A DNA stretch of 64,000 bases from Mongoliibacter ruber (GCF_003003005.1 NZ_PVTR01000002.1:396831-460830), one strand, 5' to 3'. Positions 26,250 to 35,775 are shown, numbered from the stretch's first letter. Notes: generated from the sequence alone by a model not told the origin. Translations and numbers: made by a program.

Positions 26250-28901
26250 TTAAGGGTTGGATTGTGTAGGGGTGATTTGGGTGATGACAAGTACCAATGT
26301 GGCCAGTCCTGTGGCTATTCCCACAAATTCTCCTGGTCTTATTGGCAACCTTGGCCCTTTGGTTGGTACTATGATCTCAGATCCTGGAGTCACAGAAGGA
26401 TATGCTCTGATTCCCAAGAAACTTTTGGTTCTTCTGACTTCGCCATTGGCATAGACGATATAAGATCTTTTTCGATTGGCTCTATTGTCAAAACCTCCAG
26501 CCCGGTTGATGTAATATTTCATGCCCCTTTCTTTCTCAAACCTAACAGTAGCTGGATAAATTACATCCCCCCTTAGGCGAACAGTTTGGAGCTGTTTTGG
26601 AATTGAAATAATGTCTCCCTCTTCCAGAATCAAATCTACACTCGAACCTGGATTTCTTATAATAGCATCAAGATCTATTGCGACAGCTTCCGTTTGTTGG
26701 ATTTTGATCGGTGCCAAATCAGGTCTCTTTTCAGTAATCCCTGTGATCAAATCCTTTCTGGATTCGGCCACAGCTTCACCTTCTCTTCTTTCCTGTGGAA
26801 CATTATCCAGGTCTTTGAAAAGCCTTTCCAATAACAACTCCTGCGCTTCTGTATTATTTGGATCCATAAGCATCCTCTGTTGCAAGTCCATCAAGTTTCT
26901 TTGTCTACGGATCTGTTCGGATTCGGTATCATAAAACTCTGTTCTTCTGATCAGGGTCGCTCCTTTTGGAAAAGCAAATCTGGTAAGTCCTCCAGCCCTG
27001 TTGATCACATCTGAAATGCGCTCTTCCGCTGACCTGACAGAGAAAATACCGGGTGAATTTACCTGACCTTCTACCTGCACAAGTTTGTCTAGAATGAAAT
27101 TAGGTTTTCTCCTGATAATCACCATGTCATAAGGCTCAAGTGATGTGGGGTCTGCTTGGGGAATAAGGCTTTCATTTAGTTGAACTGTGATCAGGTCAGA
27201 AAATGCACCTGCATCAGCATCCTGAGATCTTCTTGCGATTTCTACATCTTTGACATTAGCAGCTTCTCTCAGACCACCTGCCAAAAGGACCAACTCCTCT
27301 ACTGACATATTTTTGGAATAAGGGTAAGTTCCTGGATTTCTTACCTCGCCGTTTATTTGTACATAAAACTCCTCTTTGAGATCGTATATGCTTGAAATGC
27401 GAACCACATCTTCACGGCTAAGTGGAATATCGGGTGTAGCGCCGCTGATGACATCCCTTAAGTTGATGGTGATGAGTTCTGTGCTGAGGTCATCATAAGT
27501 TCTCAGGATACTTGCCCGCTCAAGATAGGCATCACCACGTATGCCATCTGCATTTTTGATCAGCTGGCCAAGTGTAAGTCCGTCGGTAAGGGCAAAGTTG
27601 CCTTCACGGAAAACAGCACCTTTGATCTGTACCCTGTTGGCAAACCTGTCCAAAACTTTTCCTACATGATACTCATCGCCTCCTTTGACCAAAAAGAGAC
27701 CAAATTGGCTGTTGAAGATATCCGAAACAGCCCTTTCACTACCACTTATTCTGGTGACATTGATTCTGTCTTTGAATGCCTCATCAGTAAACCCACCTGC
27801 ATAGCGCAAAACATCTTCGAAGGTATTGCCTTCTTTGATTTCAAATATTCTAGGGCGCTTTACTTCTCCCTTGACAGTCGCTCTGGCAATGAAAGGGTCC
27901 ACCATTACGACATCCTGATCCTGTAACTGAAAGTCTAGGCTTGCTTTTCCGTTGACCAAAAAATCATAGATGTCGATACTAGCTACGGGATTGCCACCTC
28001 TTATAATTCTTATGCTTCTCATGGAGCCATTATCATTGGGTCCACCTGCTGCATAGAGGGCATTGAAAACTGTGCTGAATGCACTGAGGGTGAAAGTACC
28101 CGGTAATCTTACCTCACCTACCAAATGAACTTGTATGCTTCTAATATTCCCCAAAGTGACCTGGACAAAAGTGCTAGGATTCGCCCCACGAAGGCCTGTA
28201 TAGTAGTTTGACAGTCTATTTCTGATAATCCCGGTAGCTTCTTCTATTGTTTTGCCGGACACAGATATAGGGCCGATATTATCCAATATCATGAAACCGT
28301 CAGGGTTGACTGTGGCTTCATAGTATTGCTCAGATTCGCCATAGATATCCACATATACCATATCTCCGGATCCGAGGATATAGTTTTTTGGAGTGGCAAT
28401 ATTGAGATTGGGCTCGAAGCTTAACTTCCTGTTTTGGTTGTAAAAAAGCTCGGCTCCAAATATATTCGATGGTTTATCTTCCAATGACTGTATACCATCT
28501 CTCTTGTATTGGAAGATGTTTTGGGTAATTTCTGAAAGGTCAGTTTGCCTTCTTGGATCCCTTTTGGATGCTGTGGTTCTAGAGCGTGATGCAGCTCCTG
28601 TCAGTTCCAAGTCTTTGATCCTTCTTTCAAGTTTTTCAGCTTCTGCCTCAGGAAGGCCTCTAAGCTTTGCCATCTGAACCAATTCTATCTCAGAAATGCC
28701 AGCTTCTTCAGCCCTTTTGACCAATTCACGGATTTGGGCATCGCTGAGCTCATCCACTTGAATGTTGGCTATATCTGCCATGGACTGTGAATAGGATGCT
28801 GTGGGAAGCATGATAAAAAGACTACATGCAAAAAGGCAAAAGAAGAAATTTAAAATAAATTTTCGGGCCAATTTGGGTGCAAATGATGAGTGCTCTGTCA
28901 T
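26250..28901 (-). CDS. Large polysaccharide export protein with SLBB repeats (Wza-like)
   Basis: The 883-residue protein has a signal peptide (about 1-39, hydrophobic FFFCLFACSLFIML, then TASYSQ), a helical N-terminal segment (about 40-125), and the Poly_export domain (LGSGDMVYVDIYGESE, about 170-260). Several SLBB/Wza ring repeats follow (VHLVGEVRLPGTFTLSAF, VYVQINGEVRNPGTYPY-type, VQVEGQVNSPGIFSV, VRLRGDVIYPATV). A C-terminal membrane helix lies at about 855-875. It is more than twice the length of E. coli Wza, as is usual in this phylum. It should form the outer-membrane or trans-envelope channel for the polymer. It heads the wza-wzz-wzx group. Confidence 0.9.
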   Translation of the reverse strand: MTEHSSFAPKLARKFILNFFFCLFACSLFIMLPTASYSQSMADIANIQVDELSDAQIRELVKRAEEAGISEIELVQMAKLRGLPEAEAEKLERRIKDLELTGAASRSRTTASKRDPRRQTDLSEITQNIFQYKRDGIQSLEDKPSNIFGAELFYNQNRKLSFEPNLNIATPKNYILGSGDMVYVDIYGESEQYYEATVNPDGFMILDNIGPISVSGKTIEEATGIIRNRLSNYYTGLRGANPSTFVQVTLGNIRSIQVHLVGEVRLPGTFTLSAFSTVFNALYAAGGPNDNGSMRSIRIIRGGNPVASIDIYDFLVNGKASLDFQLQDQDVVMVDPFIARATVKGEVKRPRIFEIKEGNTFEDVLRYAGGFTDEAFKDRINVTRISGSERAVSDIFNSQFGLFLVKGGDEYHVGKVLDRFANRVQIKGAVFREGNFALTDGLTLGQLIKNADGIRGDAYLERASILRTYDDLSTELITINLRDVISGATPDIPLSREDVVRISSIYDLKEEFYVQINGEVRNPGTYPYSKNMSVEELVLLAGGLREAANVKDVEIARRSQDADAGAFSDLITVQLNESLIPQADPTSLEPYDMVIIRRKPNFILDKLVQVEGQVNSPGIFSVRSAEERISDVINRAGGLTRFAFPKGATLIRRTEFYDTESEQIRRQRNLMDLQQRMLMDPNNTEAQELLLERLFKDLDNVPQERREGEAVAESRKDLITGITEKRPDLAPIKIQQTEAVAIDLDAIIRNPGSSVDLILEEGDIISIPKQLQTVRLRGDVIYPATVRFEKERGMKYYINRAGGFDNRANRKRSYIVYANGEVRRTKSFLGIRAYPSVTPGSEIIVPTKGPRLPIRPGEFVGIATGLATLVLVITQITPTQSNP

Positions 28902-28919
28902 ATTGATATTGCCTGTTTC

Positions 28920-29045
28920 TTAATCATCAGGAAGGATATCCTGATGCGTCAAATGGCATTTTTTCCAATTAAAATAGAAGAAAATCAGCGTAAAGATAAG
29001 TATTCCCAGTTGTAAAGAAATATTAGCCCAAAAAATCTCAGACAA
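28920..29045 (-). CDS. Possible 41-residue single-helix membrane protein, TTG start
   Basis: The gap between the radical SAM gene and the Wza-like gene contains an open frame that reads MSEIFWANISLQLGILIF and then an FTLIFFYFNW hydrophobic stretch, a KKCHLTH turn and an acidic end (DILPDD). The only plausible in-frame start is TTG at 29043-29045, 5 bp after the radical SAM stop. The stop is at 28920-28922, 18 bp before the Wza start. Its composition is that of a single-pass membrane peptide and it fits the operon spacing. No family is recognised and the start codon is weak, so it may be fortuitous. Confidence 0.4.
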   Translation of the reverse strand: MSEIFWANISLQLGILIFTLIFFYFNWKKCHLTHQDILPDD

Positions 29046-29050
29046 GGCGA

Positions 29051-30055
29051 TTATTCGGTGCAGTTTTTACAAATGTCGATTTGGGTCCTGTCTCTTAGCA
29101 GCTGCTGTCTGAATTTATCGTAATGGACATTTTTCCAGATTTCTTCAATGGGTTTTTCCTGGATGTTGCCCATGACGTGAGATGCATCTTTGTCAAAGCA
29201 GCAAGGGACCATTTTGCCATCCCATGTGATCACTGCTCCTTGCCACATGCGCCAACATTTGTTTTCTATTTTCTTTTTCAATTGCCATTTGCCATTTTTA
29301 GCCTTTACATACCTGGAGTATTTTTCAGCTTTGGGGATTAGGGGAGAACCATTTTCAAAATTATAAACCTGTGTGGTCTTCAGTTGTAGCTCATCCACCC
29401 CCACATTATATGCCCAATTTTGAAGGGCTGGAATTTGGTGTTCGTTTTTTCCTGTAACCAAAAATTGAAGGACGATTCTTGGGAAATTTTGTCCGGAATC
29501 TCTTCTTTTTTCAACAAGAAGAGATAGACCTTCTTGGACTTTGGCAAGCTTGCCGCCTATCCTGTAGTCCTGATACACTTCTTGGGTAATACCATCCATG
29601 GATACGATCAACTGTTTGAGACCGGAAGCGATGGTTTTGTTGACATTTTCCTCGCTCAGGTAATGGGCATTGGTGGAGGTAGCGGTGAATATTCCTGCCT
29701 TATGGGCATAGGAAATCAGTTCTGTGAATTCCGGGTGTAAAAAGGGTTCTCCCTGAAAGTAGAGATGCAAGTAGGTGAGGTGAGATTTGGATTGGTCAAT
29801 GGCTTTTTTAAAAAGCGCAACATCAAGCATACCGGTTGGGCGGGTGAAGCTCCTCAGTCCGCTTGGACACTCAGGACAGCGTAGGTTACAACTCGTAGTA
29901 GGTTCGATGGAGAGTGTTGTTGGCATGCCCCATAGCATCGGCTTTTTCAACAACCTACTCCAATGAAAGGAAAGGTAAAGCCTCAGGTAGTTGGACATTT
30001 TGGCCCAGTTGAGGTAGTTAACAAAAGCCTTAGCTGTGATCCATTGGTTATTCAC
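29051..30055 (-). CDS. Radical SAM protein with SPASM-type C-terminus
   Basis: The protein has 334 residues if the GTG at 30055 is used. ATG 29998 would give 315, but the residues before it look conserved. The CNLRCPEC motif binds the radical SAM [4Fe-4S] cluster. A second set of cysteines at the end (CWRMWQGAVITW, VPCCFDKD, ICKNC) is the SPASM pattern for auxiliary clusters. GEPFLHPEF is the usual GGEP-like SAM element. Proteins of this type modify peptides or sugars by radical chemistry. Here the gene lies directly upstream of the export genes, so a sugar or polymer modification is possible but unproven; a peptide substrate is the main alternative. Confidence 0.85.
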   Translation of the reverse strand: MNNQWITAKAFVNYLNWAKMSNYLRLYLSFHWSRLLKKPMLWGMPTTLSIEPTTSCNLRCPECPSGLRSFTRPTGMLDVALFKKAIDQSKSHLTYLHLYFQGEPFLHPEFTELISYAHKAGIFTATSTNAHYLSEENVNKTIASGLKQLIVSMDGITQEVYQDYRIGGKLAKVQEGLSLLVEKRRDSGQNFPRIVLQFLVTGKNEHQIPALQNWAYNVGVDELQLKTTQVYNFENGSPLIPKAEKYSRYVKAKNGKWQLKKKIENKCWRMWQGAVITWDGKMVPCCFDKDASHVMGNIQEKPIEEIWKNVHYDKFRQQLLRDRTQIDICKNCTE

Positions 30056-30099
30056 ACTTTCAAATTTGTCAAAATTTATAAGAAACCAAAAGTAGGAGA

Positions 30100-31455
30100 T
30101 TATTCCGGAATCAAGACTGCATCAATGCCGTGAATGACGCCATTCAAAGTCAATGTATTGATAAAATCTGGGATTAGCCGGCTCTCATTGATCAATTGAT
30201 CTCCTATATTGACTGTCAGGGGGCTACCCTCAAGTAGGGATTCCAAAGGTTCCTCGTCTCTCAAATCTTGAGAAAACAATCGGGAAGCAACAACATGATT
30301 CAATAATATATCCCTTAAAGTATTGATAGGCACTTCGTCCAGACCATTGATTCCCAAATCATCGAATAAAGATTCAAATGCCGCATCAGTTGGTGCAAAT
30401 AGGGTCAAATTGTCTTCAATACCACCTGAAAACTCTTCCTCCAAACCCGTAAGTTGAATCGCTTCGATCAATAGTCTGAATTCAGGTTCTGAGTTGGTTG
30501 CGGCATTGCCCAAAAACTGCAGGATATTTTCACTAGGAGGTGTAATGACAAAATCTATCACGTGAATGATCCCATTGTCCGCATTGATATTGGTACTGGT
30601 GAAACCAGCAATACCGTTGAGCCATAAGTTGCCATTGACGGCTTCAGAAAAATAGAAAGGTACAGATAAGATTGATTCTCTTGGTCCCAAGTTGAAATTC
30701 TGTGAAGGGAGAAGGCCTTCAATGACGTGGTAACTCAAAAGAGTTTGTAAAAAAGGGGATTCCAATAGCTCTGTGCCAGTGATGAGGTTGGCTTCCAAAT
30801 ACCTATTAAATGCTGCATTGCTAGGAGCAAAAATGGTGAATGGACCTCCGGAGGCGAGGGTTTCTGCCATTCCAGCGGCGATCAAAGCCTGCACTAAAAT
30901 GGTGTTGTCATTATTTTCCAAAGCTTCCATGATGTTGTTGCTAGGTGGAAAAATGACCGCATCAACCATATGGATCATGCCATTTGTGGCCTCAATGTCC
31001 CTTCTGATAATTGATACCTCTTCATTGAGACGGATATTGCTTCCTGTTCCTGTGATGGTCAAAGAAGCTTCAGGCAGAAAGGTCTGAAAACTTCCTGCAC
31101 TGATATTTCTCGAAAGTAGCCTGCCATTTACTATATGATAAAGTAAAAGGCCTTGTAATACATCTGCGGGTATTTGACGGATGTTGGTGACGCCAACTTC
31201 TCTGAATAAATCTTCAAAGGCCTCATTGCTCGGGGCAAAAATAGTGAAAGGCCCTAGATCGGATAATGGTTCTGATAGCAAGGCCAATTGCACCGCTTCA
31301 GTAAAAATGGATAGTTCAGTGATTTCCTCAACCGTACCAAATAGGTCAAACTCATTTTCCGGAGGCAAATCGCCCTCAATATTGCAAGCCTGCATAGAAG
31401 AGAGGAATGCTACAATACCTAAGAGAAGGAGAAGTTTACGCAATATCAAGGTCAT
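30100..31455 (-). CDS. Fasciclin (FAS1) repeat lipoprotein
   Basis: The protein has 451 residues. A lipoprotein signal ends at AFLSSMQAC. Three FAS1 domains follow (about 40-170, 175-310 and 315-448). Each carries the FTIFAPSNEAF / LTLFAPTDAAF motif and a terminal NGVIHGIDAVLIPE-like segment. FAS1 proteins mediate adhesion to surfaces or matrix polymers. A surface or periplasmic adhesin near an exopolysaccharide locus is a sensible role, but it is inferred. The gene is 44 bp upstream of the radical SAM gene on the same strand and could be co-transcribed. Confidence 0.92.
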   Translation of the reverse strand: MTLILRKLLLLLGIVAFLSSMQACNIEGDLPPENEFDLFGTVEEITELSIFTEAVQLALLSEPLSDLGPFTIFAPSNEAFEDLFREVGVTNIRQIPADVLQGLLLYHIVNGRLLSRNISAGSFQTFLPEASLTITGTGSNIRLNEEVSIIRRDIEATNGMIHMVDAVIFPPSNNIMEALENNDNTILVQALIAAGMAETLASGGPFTIFAPSNAAFNRYLEANLITGTELLESPFLQTLLSYHVIEGLLPSQNFNLGPRESILSVPFYFSEAVNGNLWLNGIAGFTSTNINADNGIIHVIDFVITPPSENILQFLGNAATNSEPEFRLLIEAIQLTGLEEEFSGGIEDNLTLFAPTDAAFESLFDDLGINGLDEVPINTLRDILLNHVVASRLFSQDLRDEEPLESLLEGSPLTVNIGDQLINESRLIPDFINTLTLNGVIHGIDAVLIPE

Positions 31456-31801
31456 TTATTTTTCCCGAATGTGAATATAAGTCTAATACAGCAAAACTAA
31501 GGATAAGTTTTGTTTTTGGTCTTGGCTTCTAACAAATAGCTTATGAGAGGTTAAAAATCCTGAAAAATGCACGATCCTGAAAAGACTTCAATAATTTTGT
31601 GGAAGAGAGATTTAGAATTGTCATTTTTGACTCTCCTAGAAGTAGTCCTGATTAATTATACATTTCACAAAAAGCTGATATTCATATACCCTCAGTTGAT
31701 ACTAGGATGTTTACTAATAAGTATTTGGCTGGATGATTCTCATGAAGTGTAGTTAGGAGAATCTCAGAAGTAAATCAAATAGTAGTTTATAAAAATAAAG
31801 T
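31456..31801. other. Intergenic region between fasciclin and GldB-like genes
   Basis: No supported gene; a 61-codon plus-strand frame at 31567-31752 has no signal or family likeness. TAATTTTG at 31592-31599 matches the -7 promoter consensus. It lies in a 15-mer, TTCAATAATTTTGTG (31587-31601), that recurs exactly at 41616-41630 before the DinB-like gene. A promoter here would give the GldB-like gene a leader of about 200 bases. Confidence 0.4.
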
Positions 31802-32803
31802 ATGCGAAAAAGTTTGTTGATCACCTTGTTGTTGACATTGGCTCTTTTTTCCTGTAAAAAATCCACAGAGGATTGTCAATTGGATGAGGATATTCTATCC
31901 GTTGACCTTAGCGTGGAAATCGAAAGGTTGGAAGATGCTTTTTTCCAAGCCAAGGATCAGGAAAGTATTTTACGCCTTTTTGAGGCTCATCCTTTGTTTG
32001 CCGAAAGAATGCTGTTTCTGGACAGTTATTCCTCACCTGAAGAGTTGGCTGATGAAATATTAATGGCCAATCAGGATACGCTGATGCTTGAATTGTACGA
32101 TGAAGTGAAAGCACATTATCCGGATATAGTAGAATTGGAGAAGGATTTGGAAAATGCCTTCAAGTACATACAGTATTATTTTCCTGAATTTAAAGTCCCG
32201 ACGGTGTACACTTTTGTCAGCGGTTTTAGTTCGGATATATACTTGGACGAAGAAATTTTAGTGATTGGTTTAGATTATTTTCTGCCTTTTGAGCACCGTT
32301 TTCAGCCACCTGATATTCCTCAATACATCAGCAAGAGGTACCAAAAGGAATATATTGTTCCAACAGTAGTCACGGCTATTTCTTCAGTTTTCAACAAAAC
32401 AAACCTTAGAGAAAGCACTTTGTTGGCAGAAATGATTTTTTATGGGAAGGCCTACCATTTCACCAAGAGCATTTTGCCTTGCACCTCAGATCAGTATATT
32501 ATTGGATACACGGAGGATGAAATTGTTGCCTGCTTTGCCAATGAGGATTTTATATGGGCACACTTTGTAGAAGAAGACCTCTTTTTTGAAACCAATCCTT
32601 TTGAGATCAGAAAATATACAGGAGAAGCTCCGTCAACAGATGAAATCAGTCCTGATGCACCGGGGAGAATAGGAAGATGGTTGGGCTGGAATATTGTTGA
32701 TGATTACCGTTTCAACAATAGCTTTAGCCTTCCAGAATTGATGATGGAAACCAATACGGATAAGATTTTCAGGCAGTCAGGATATAAACCCCGTCCTCAG
32801 TAA
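31802..32803 (+). CDS. gldB: GldB-like gliding motility lipoprotein
   Basis: The protein has 333 residues. A lipoprotein signal ends at LALFSC (Cys near residue 18). The mid-region has the features expected of GldB: IQYYFPEFKVPTVYTFVSGF, then IGLDYFLP, then a YISKRYQKEYIVPTVVTA stretch and a C-terminal APGRIGRWLGW segment. In gliding Bacteroidota GldB is an essential motility lipoprotein, but close relatives also occur in non-gliding species, so motility cannot be concluded from this gene alone. The last 35 bp overlap the 3' end of the convergent glycosyltransferase gene. The symbol is based on motif recognition without a search. Confidence 0.78.
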   Translation: MRKSLLITLLLTLALFSCKKSTEDCQLDEDILSVDLSVEIERLEDAFFQAKDQESILRLFEAHPLFAERMLFLDSYSSPEELADEILMANQDTLMLELYDEVKAHYPDIVELEKDLENAFKYIQYYFPEFKVPTVYTFVSGFSSDIYLDEEILVIGLDYFLPFEHRFQPPDIPQYISKRYQKEYIVPTVVTAISSVFNKTNLRESTLLAEMIFYGKAYHFTKSILPCTSDQYIIGYTEDEIVACFANEDFIWAHFVEEDLFFETNPFEIRKYTGEAPSTDEISPDAPGRIGRWLGWNIVDDYRFNNSFSLPELMMETNTDKIFRQSGYKPRPQ

Positions 32804-33992
32804 GTTTGCCGAATTGCTTATCGTCAATCACTGAAAGCAGCCTGCTTACAGCTGTTTCTTTGGAAAAATACCTGTCGGCCAGTCTTCGGGATCGGCGCTG
32901 CATGTTTCTAAGTTCTTCAGTGTTTTGAGCCAATTTATCTATTTTCTTAAGAGCAATTCCCGTTTTGTTGGGAGGGTAAAAAACTCCCAGTTTCTCAGTT
33001 TTGACCAAATCATGCACCCAGCCTTTGTGGTTGACCACAATGGCTTTTCCAGCGGCCAAGGCATCAAAAAACTTATTGGGGCTGTTCGTTTCCAAGACAG
33101 GATGTTGACTGAAAGAAATAAATGCCAGGTCGGCACAAGCCATCAAGTCATTTACCCTTTCTTTAGAACCAAAAGGGATGTAAATGAAATTCCCTAACTT
33201 CATTTGTTTGGCTCTTTGAAGCAGTTCGGCTGTATTTGATCCCTTTCCCATGACTACAAACTGGTACTCTTTTCCATGTTTTTGAGATATTTTGGCAATC
33301 TCCAACAGCTCCGAGACAGCATTGACCTGACCTATTGCACCTGCATAGGCTATGGTAAATTGATTTTTTAGTCCAAATTCATTCAGCAGTTTTTCATCTT
33401 TTCCTCTGGGAAAAAATGTTTCCAAATCAGCAAAATTTGGAATGATATGAATCGCTGTATCAGGAGTTTTTTTCCTGATATTTTCAGCTATTCCTGGCGA
33501 AAGAGCAATTATTTTCAAAGCATGTCGATAAATCCTGCTTTCCATGCTGAAAAGGAATTTTTTCAAGAAAACCGACTTGATTGCTCCCACTTGAATAGGT
33601 GCTTCGGGCCATAGGTCTCTTACTTCAAAGATAAAAGGAATGGCAAACTTTCTTTTGGCCCAAAGACCGATCAGCCCAGTGGTCAAAGGGGTGGATGAAA
33701 TATAGAGTAAATCCGGTCTAGGCAATTTCCGGATGCAGGATTTAGCCGCGTTTACAAATCTCAAAAAGGCCCAAGTCCGCTTGAGAAAACCAAATTCCTG
33801 CCTGTAGGAGACTGGAAGGTAATGCACCTTGATACCATCAATGATGCGTAGGTCATAATAGTCCTTGTTGTGTGAGCTGATCATTTCCACTTCAATCCCT
33901 TTTTCGACCATACCTTTGGCAAGGTGGTAAGACCGTGTAGCCCCTCCTTCCTGAGGGGTGACAAAATATTGATGGATATAAATAATTCTCAT
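32769..33992 (-). CDS. Glycosyltransferase family 4 (WbuB-like)
   Basis: The protein has 407 residues. It opens with IIYIHQYFVTPQEGGATRSY, the signature of WbuB/fucosaminyl-type GT4 enzymes. The donor half includes FTIAYAGAIGQVNAVSELLE, IPFGSKERVNDLMACADLA and HPVLETNSPNKFFDALAAGK. The gene overlaps the asparagine-synthase gene by 4 bp, so the two are coupled, and overlaps gldB convergently by 35 bp. It belongs functionally to the exopolysaccharide locus, though it is separated from the core by the fasciclin and GldB genes. Relatives often transfer N-acetylated deoxyhexoses, but the sugar is not determined here. Confidence 0.88.
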   Translation of the reverse strand: MRIIYIHQYFVTPQEGGATRSYHLAKGMVEKGIEVEMISSHNKDYYDLRIIDGIKVHYLPVSYRQEFGFLKRTWAFLRFVNAAKSCIRKLPRPDLLYISSTPLTTGLIGLWAKRKFAIPFIFEVRDLWPEAPIQVGAIKSVFLKKFLFSMESRIYRHALKIIALSPGIAENIRKKTPDTAIHIIPNFADLETFFPRGKDEKLLNEFGLKNQFTIAYAGAIGQVNAVSELLEIAKISQKHGKEYQFVVMGKGSNTAELLQRAKQMKLGNFIYIPFGSKERVNDLMACADLAFISFSQHPVLETNSPNKFFDALAAGKAIVVNHKGWVHDLVKTEKLGVFYPPNKTGIALKKIDKLAQNTEELRNMQRRSRRLADRYFSKETAVSRLLSVIDDKQFGKLTEDGVYILTA

Positions 33993-35773
33993 ATTGAATT
34001 TTGCTCAAGCCACGAAGCCAAGACAAATAGGTTCCAGACTTGTAAATACTGACGTCCTTTCGCCCGCTTGGGGTTTTTGGACAAAATACGCATTTCTTCA
34101 GAGAAATGACTTCCCCATTGTGATTCCATTTTTTGGATTATAGGACTTACCCAATTTATGTATTCGGGGTCATTGGACCATTCTTGCAGCGGTAAGCCAA
34201 AGCCCAGTTTTTTCCTTTTGGCAATAAAACCCAAGCCTCTTTTTTTCAGGGCTTCTTTGATCCATACTTTCCCCAACTGTTGATGATGTTGCTCTTCACT
34301 CATTGTTTGGCTCAACGTGATCAATTCAAAATCCAAATATGGGGCCCTGCCTTCTACACCATGCGCCATGCAGGCATTGTCGTGAATTTTGAGGATGTCA
34401 TTTATCAAATAAAAGCTTCTATCCCATTCTAAGGCATTTTTTAGAGGACTATCTCCTTTTGGGTACCATTTTCGAATCAAAGGTATGTACTCGGCTGGTA
34501 TATGTTGCAAAGCGGACATTTGGATAAAAGTATCCACTTGGCTCTCCTCGATGCTGTTGACCATCTTTTGCAAACCTGAAGGAAGAACTTTTTCTAGTCC
34601 TGTTTTTTTCAGAAAGAGCCAAATAGAAGGGTTTTTCAAATACTGCGCATATGCTTTATGCCGATTATACCCCCCAAACAACTCGTCCGCTCCAGCACCG
34701 GAAAGTAATACCTGAACATCAGTGGAGGCCTCTTTGGCAGTAATCCAAGTCAAGTAGGAAGCGGAATCTGCTATAGGTTGGTCTAAGGAGGAGATATAAG
34801 CCTGCCAATGTTGTTTTACCTTATTCAAATCTACAAATATCTCTTTGGCCAAAGACGGATATTTACGGCCTAATTTTTTGCTGTAGGTGGGGTCTGAATA
34901 TTTTGCCTTTTTCTTCTCATCGAAACTTACAGTGAAAGTTGGTGTAGGTTCACCTGTTTCCTCATACCAAAGGGCGTAGATCAAACTGCTGTCTGCACCC
35001 CCTGAAAGGACCGTACCTACCCGGCGTTCTGTGTGGAAGTTTTTCAATACTGCATCTTTGAGCAATTCCTCAAAAGAATTTTGAGACAGAGAATGAGATG
35101 TTTGTTTTGGGTATTTCCAGGAAAATCTGTTCAGTAACTTTCCTTCAAAATCAAAAGTCAAACCTGTACCTGGCAATACCTGTTGGACTCCACAGAAAAG
35201 GCTTCTATCAGGAAGGCTGTGTCTTTGAAAGAAGTAAGGTACAAATTGCTGTACGTCTATTTTCTTGTCTTTACCCAAAGTCAAAGGTTTTGCCTCAGAC
35301 GAAAAAAGCCAGGTACTATCAGATTGGGAGAAATAGAGGGGTTTTTCGCCGGATGGATCCCTAAGGATCAGTACAGTTTTTTGTCTTAGGTCTGCAAAGG
35401 CTATTGAAAACATACCTTTGAGTTGTCCAATGCCCTTTTCTCCAAAATGTCTGAGCCAATAAAGTAAAACCTCTGAATCGGAATTTGTCTGAAAGTGGTA
35501 GCCTAGGTCCAGGAGATTGTTTCGTAAGTCCTGATAATTGTAGAGGGCACCGTTCCAAGCCAAAACGGCGTCTTCTTCCTTGTTCCACATCGGCTGATTA
35601 CTGCTGTCAGTGAGGTCCAGGATTTTGAGTCTGTTTGCTGCAAAGTATACCTTCTGGCTCACTTGCGTAAAAGAAGAGAAATCAGGCCCCCGATGTGCAG
35701 TGGCCCGCATCATTTGCTCAGCTAGTTTTTCTGCATTTGGATGTTGACCCAAGATGACATTGATTCCGCACAT
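33989..35773 (-). CDS. asnB: Asparagine synthase, glutamine-hydrolysing (AsnB type)
   Basis: The protein has 594 residues. Cys2 after the initiator Met (MCGINVILG) is the N-terminal nucleophile of the glutaminase domain, with AHRGPD and an RLKILDLT segment following. The synthetase domain starts near residue 220 and has the PP-loop SGGADSSLIYALW. LLSGAGADELFGGY follows. AsnB-type proteins in glycan loci often amidate uronic acids rather than make free asparagine. The tight coupling to a WbuB-like glycosyltransferase favours that role here, but ordinary asparagine synthesis cannot be excluded. Confidence 0.9.
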   Translation of the reverse strand: MCGINVILGQHPNAEKLAEQMMRATAHRGPDFSSFTQVSQKVYFAANRLKILDLTDSSNQPMWNKEEDAVLAWNGALYNYQDLRNNLLDLGYHFQTNSDSEVLLYWLRHFGEKGIGQLKGMFSIAFADLRQKTVLILRDPSGEKPLYFSQSDSTWLFSSEAKPLTLGKDKKIDVQQFVPYFFQRHSLPDRSLFCGVQQVLPGTGLTFDFEGKLLNRFSWKYPKQTSHSLSQNSFEELLKDAVLKNFHTERRVGTVLSGGADSSLIYALWYEETGEPTPTFTVSFDEKKKAKYSDPTYSKKLGRKYPSLAKEIFVDLNKVKQHWQAYISSLDQPIADSASYLTWITAKEASTDVQVLLSGAGADELFGGYNRHKAYAQYLKNPSIWLFLKKTGLEKVLPSGLQKMVNSIEESQVDTFIQMSALQHIPAEYIPLIRKWYPKGDSPLKNALEWDRSFYLINDILKIHDNACMAHGVEGRAPYLDFELITLSQTMSEEQHHQQLGKVWIKEALKKRGLGFIAKRKKLGFGLPLQEWSNDPEYINWVSPIIQKMESQWGSHFSEEMRILSKNPKRAKGRQYLQVWNLFVLASWLEQNSI

Positions 35774-35775
35774 GG

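Noticed and set aside
31567-31752. 61-codon plus-strand frame between the fasciclin and GldB-like genes
   Set aside because: It has no recognisable family, its hydrophobicity is uneven, and it starts and ends without nearby signals; it is more likely chance in AT-rich DNA.
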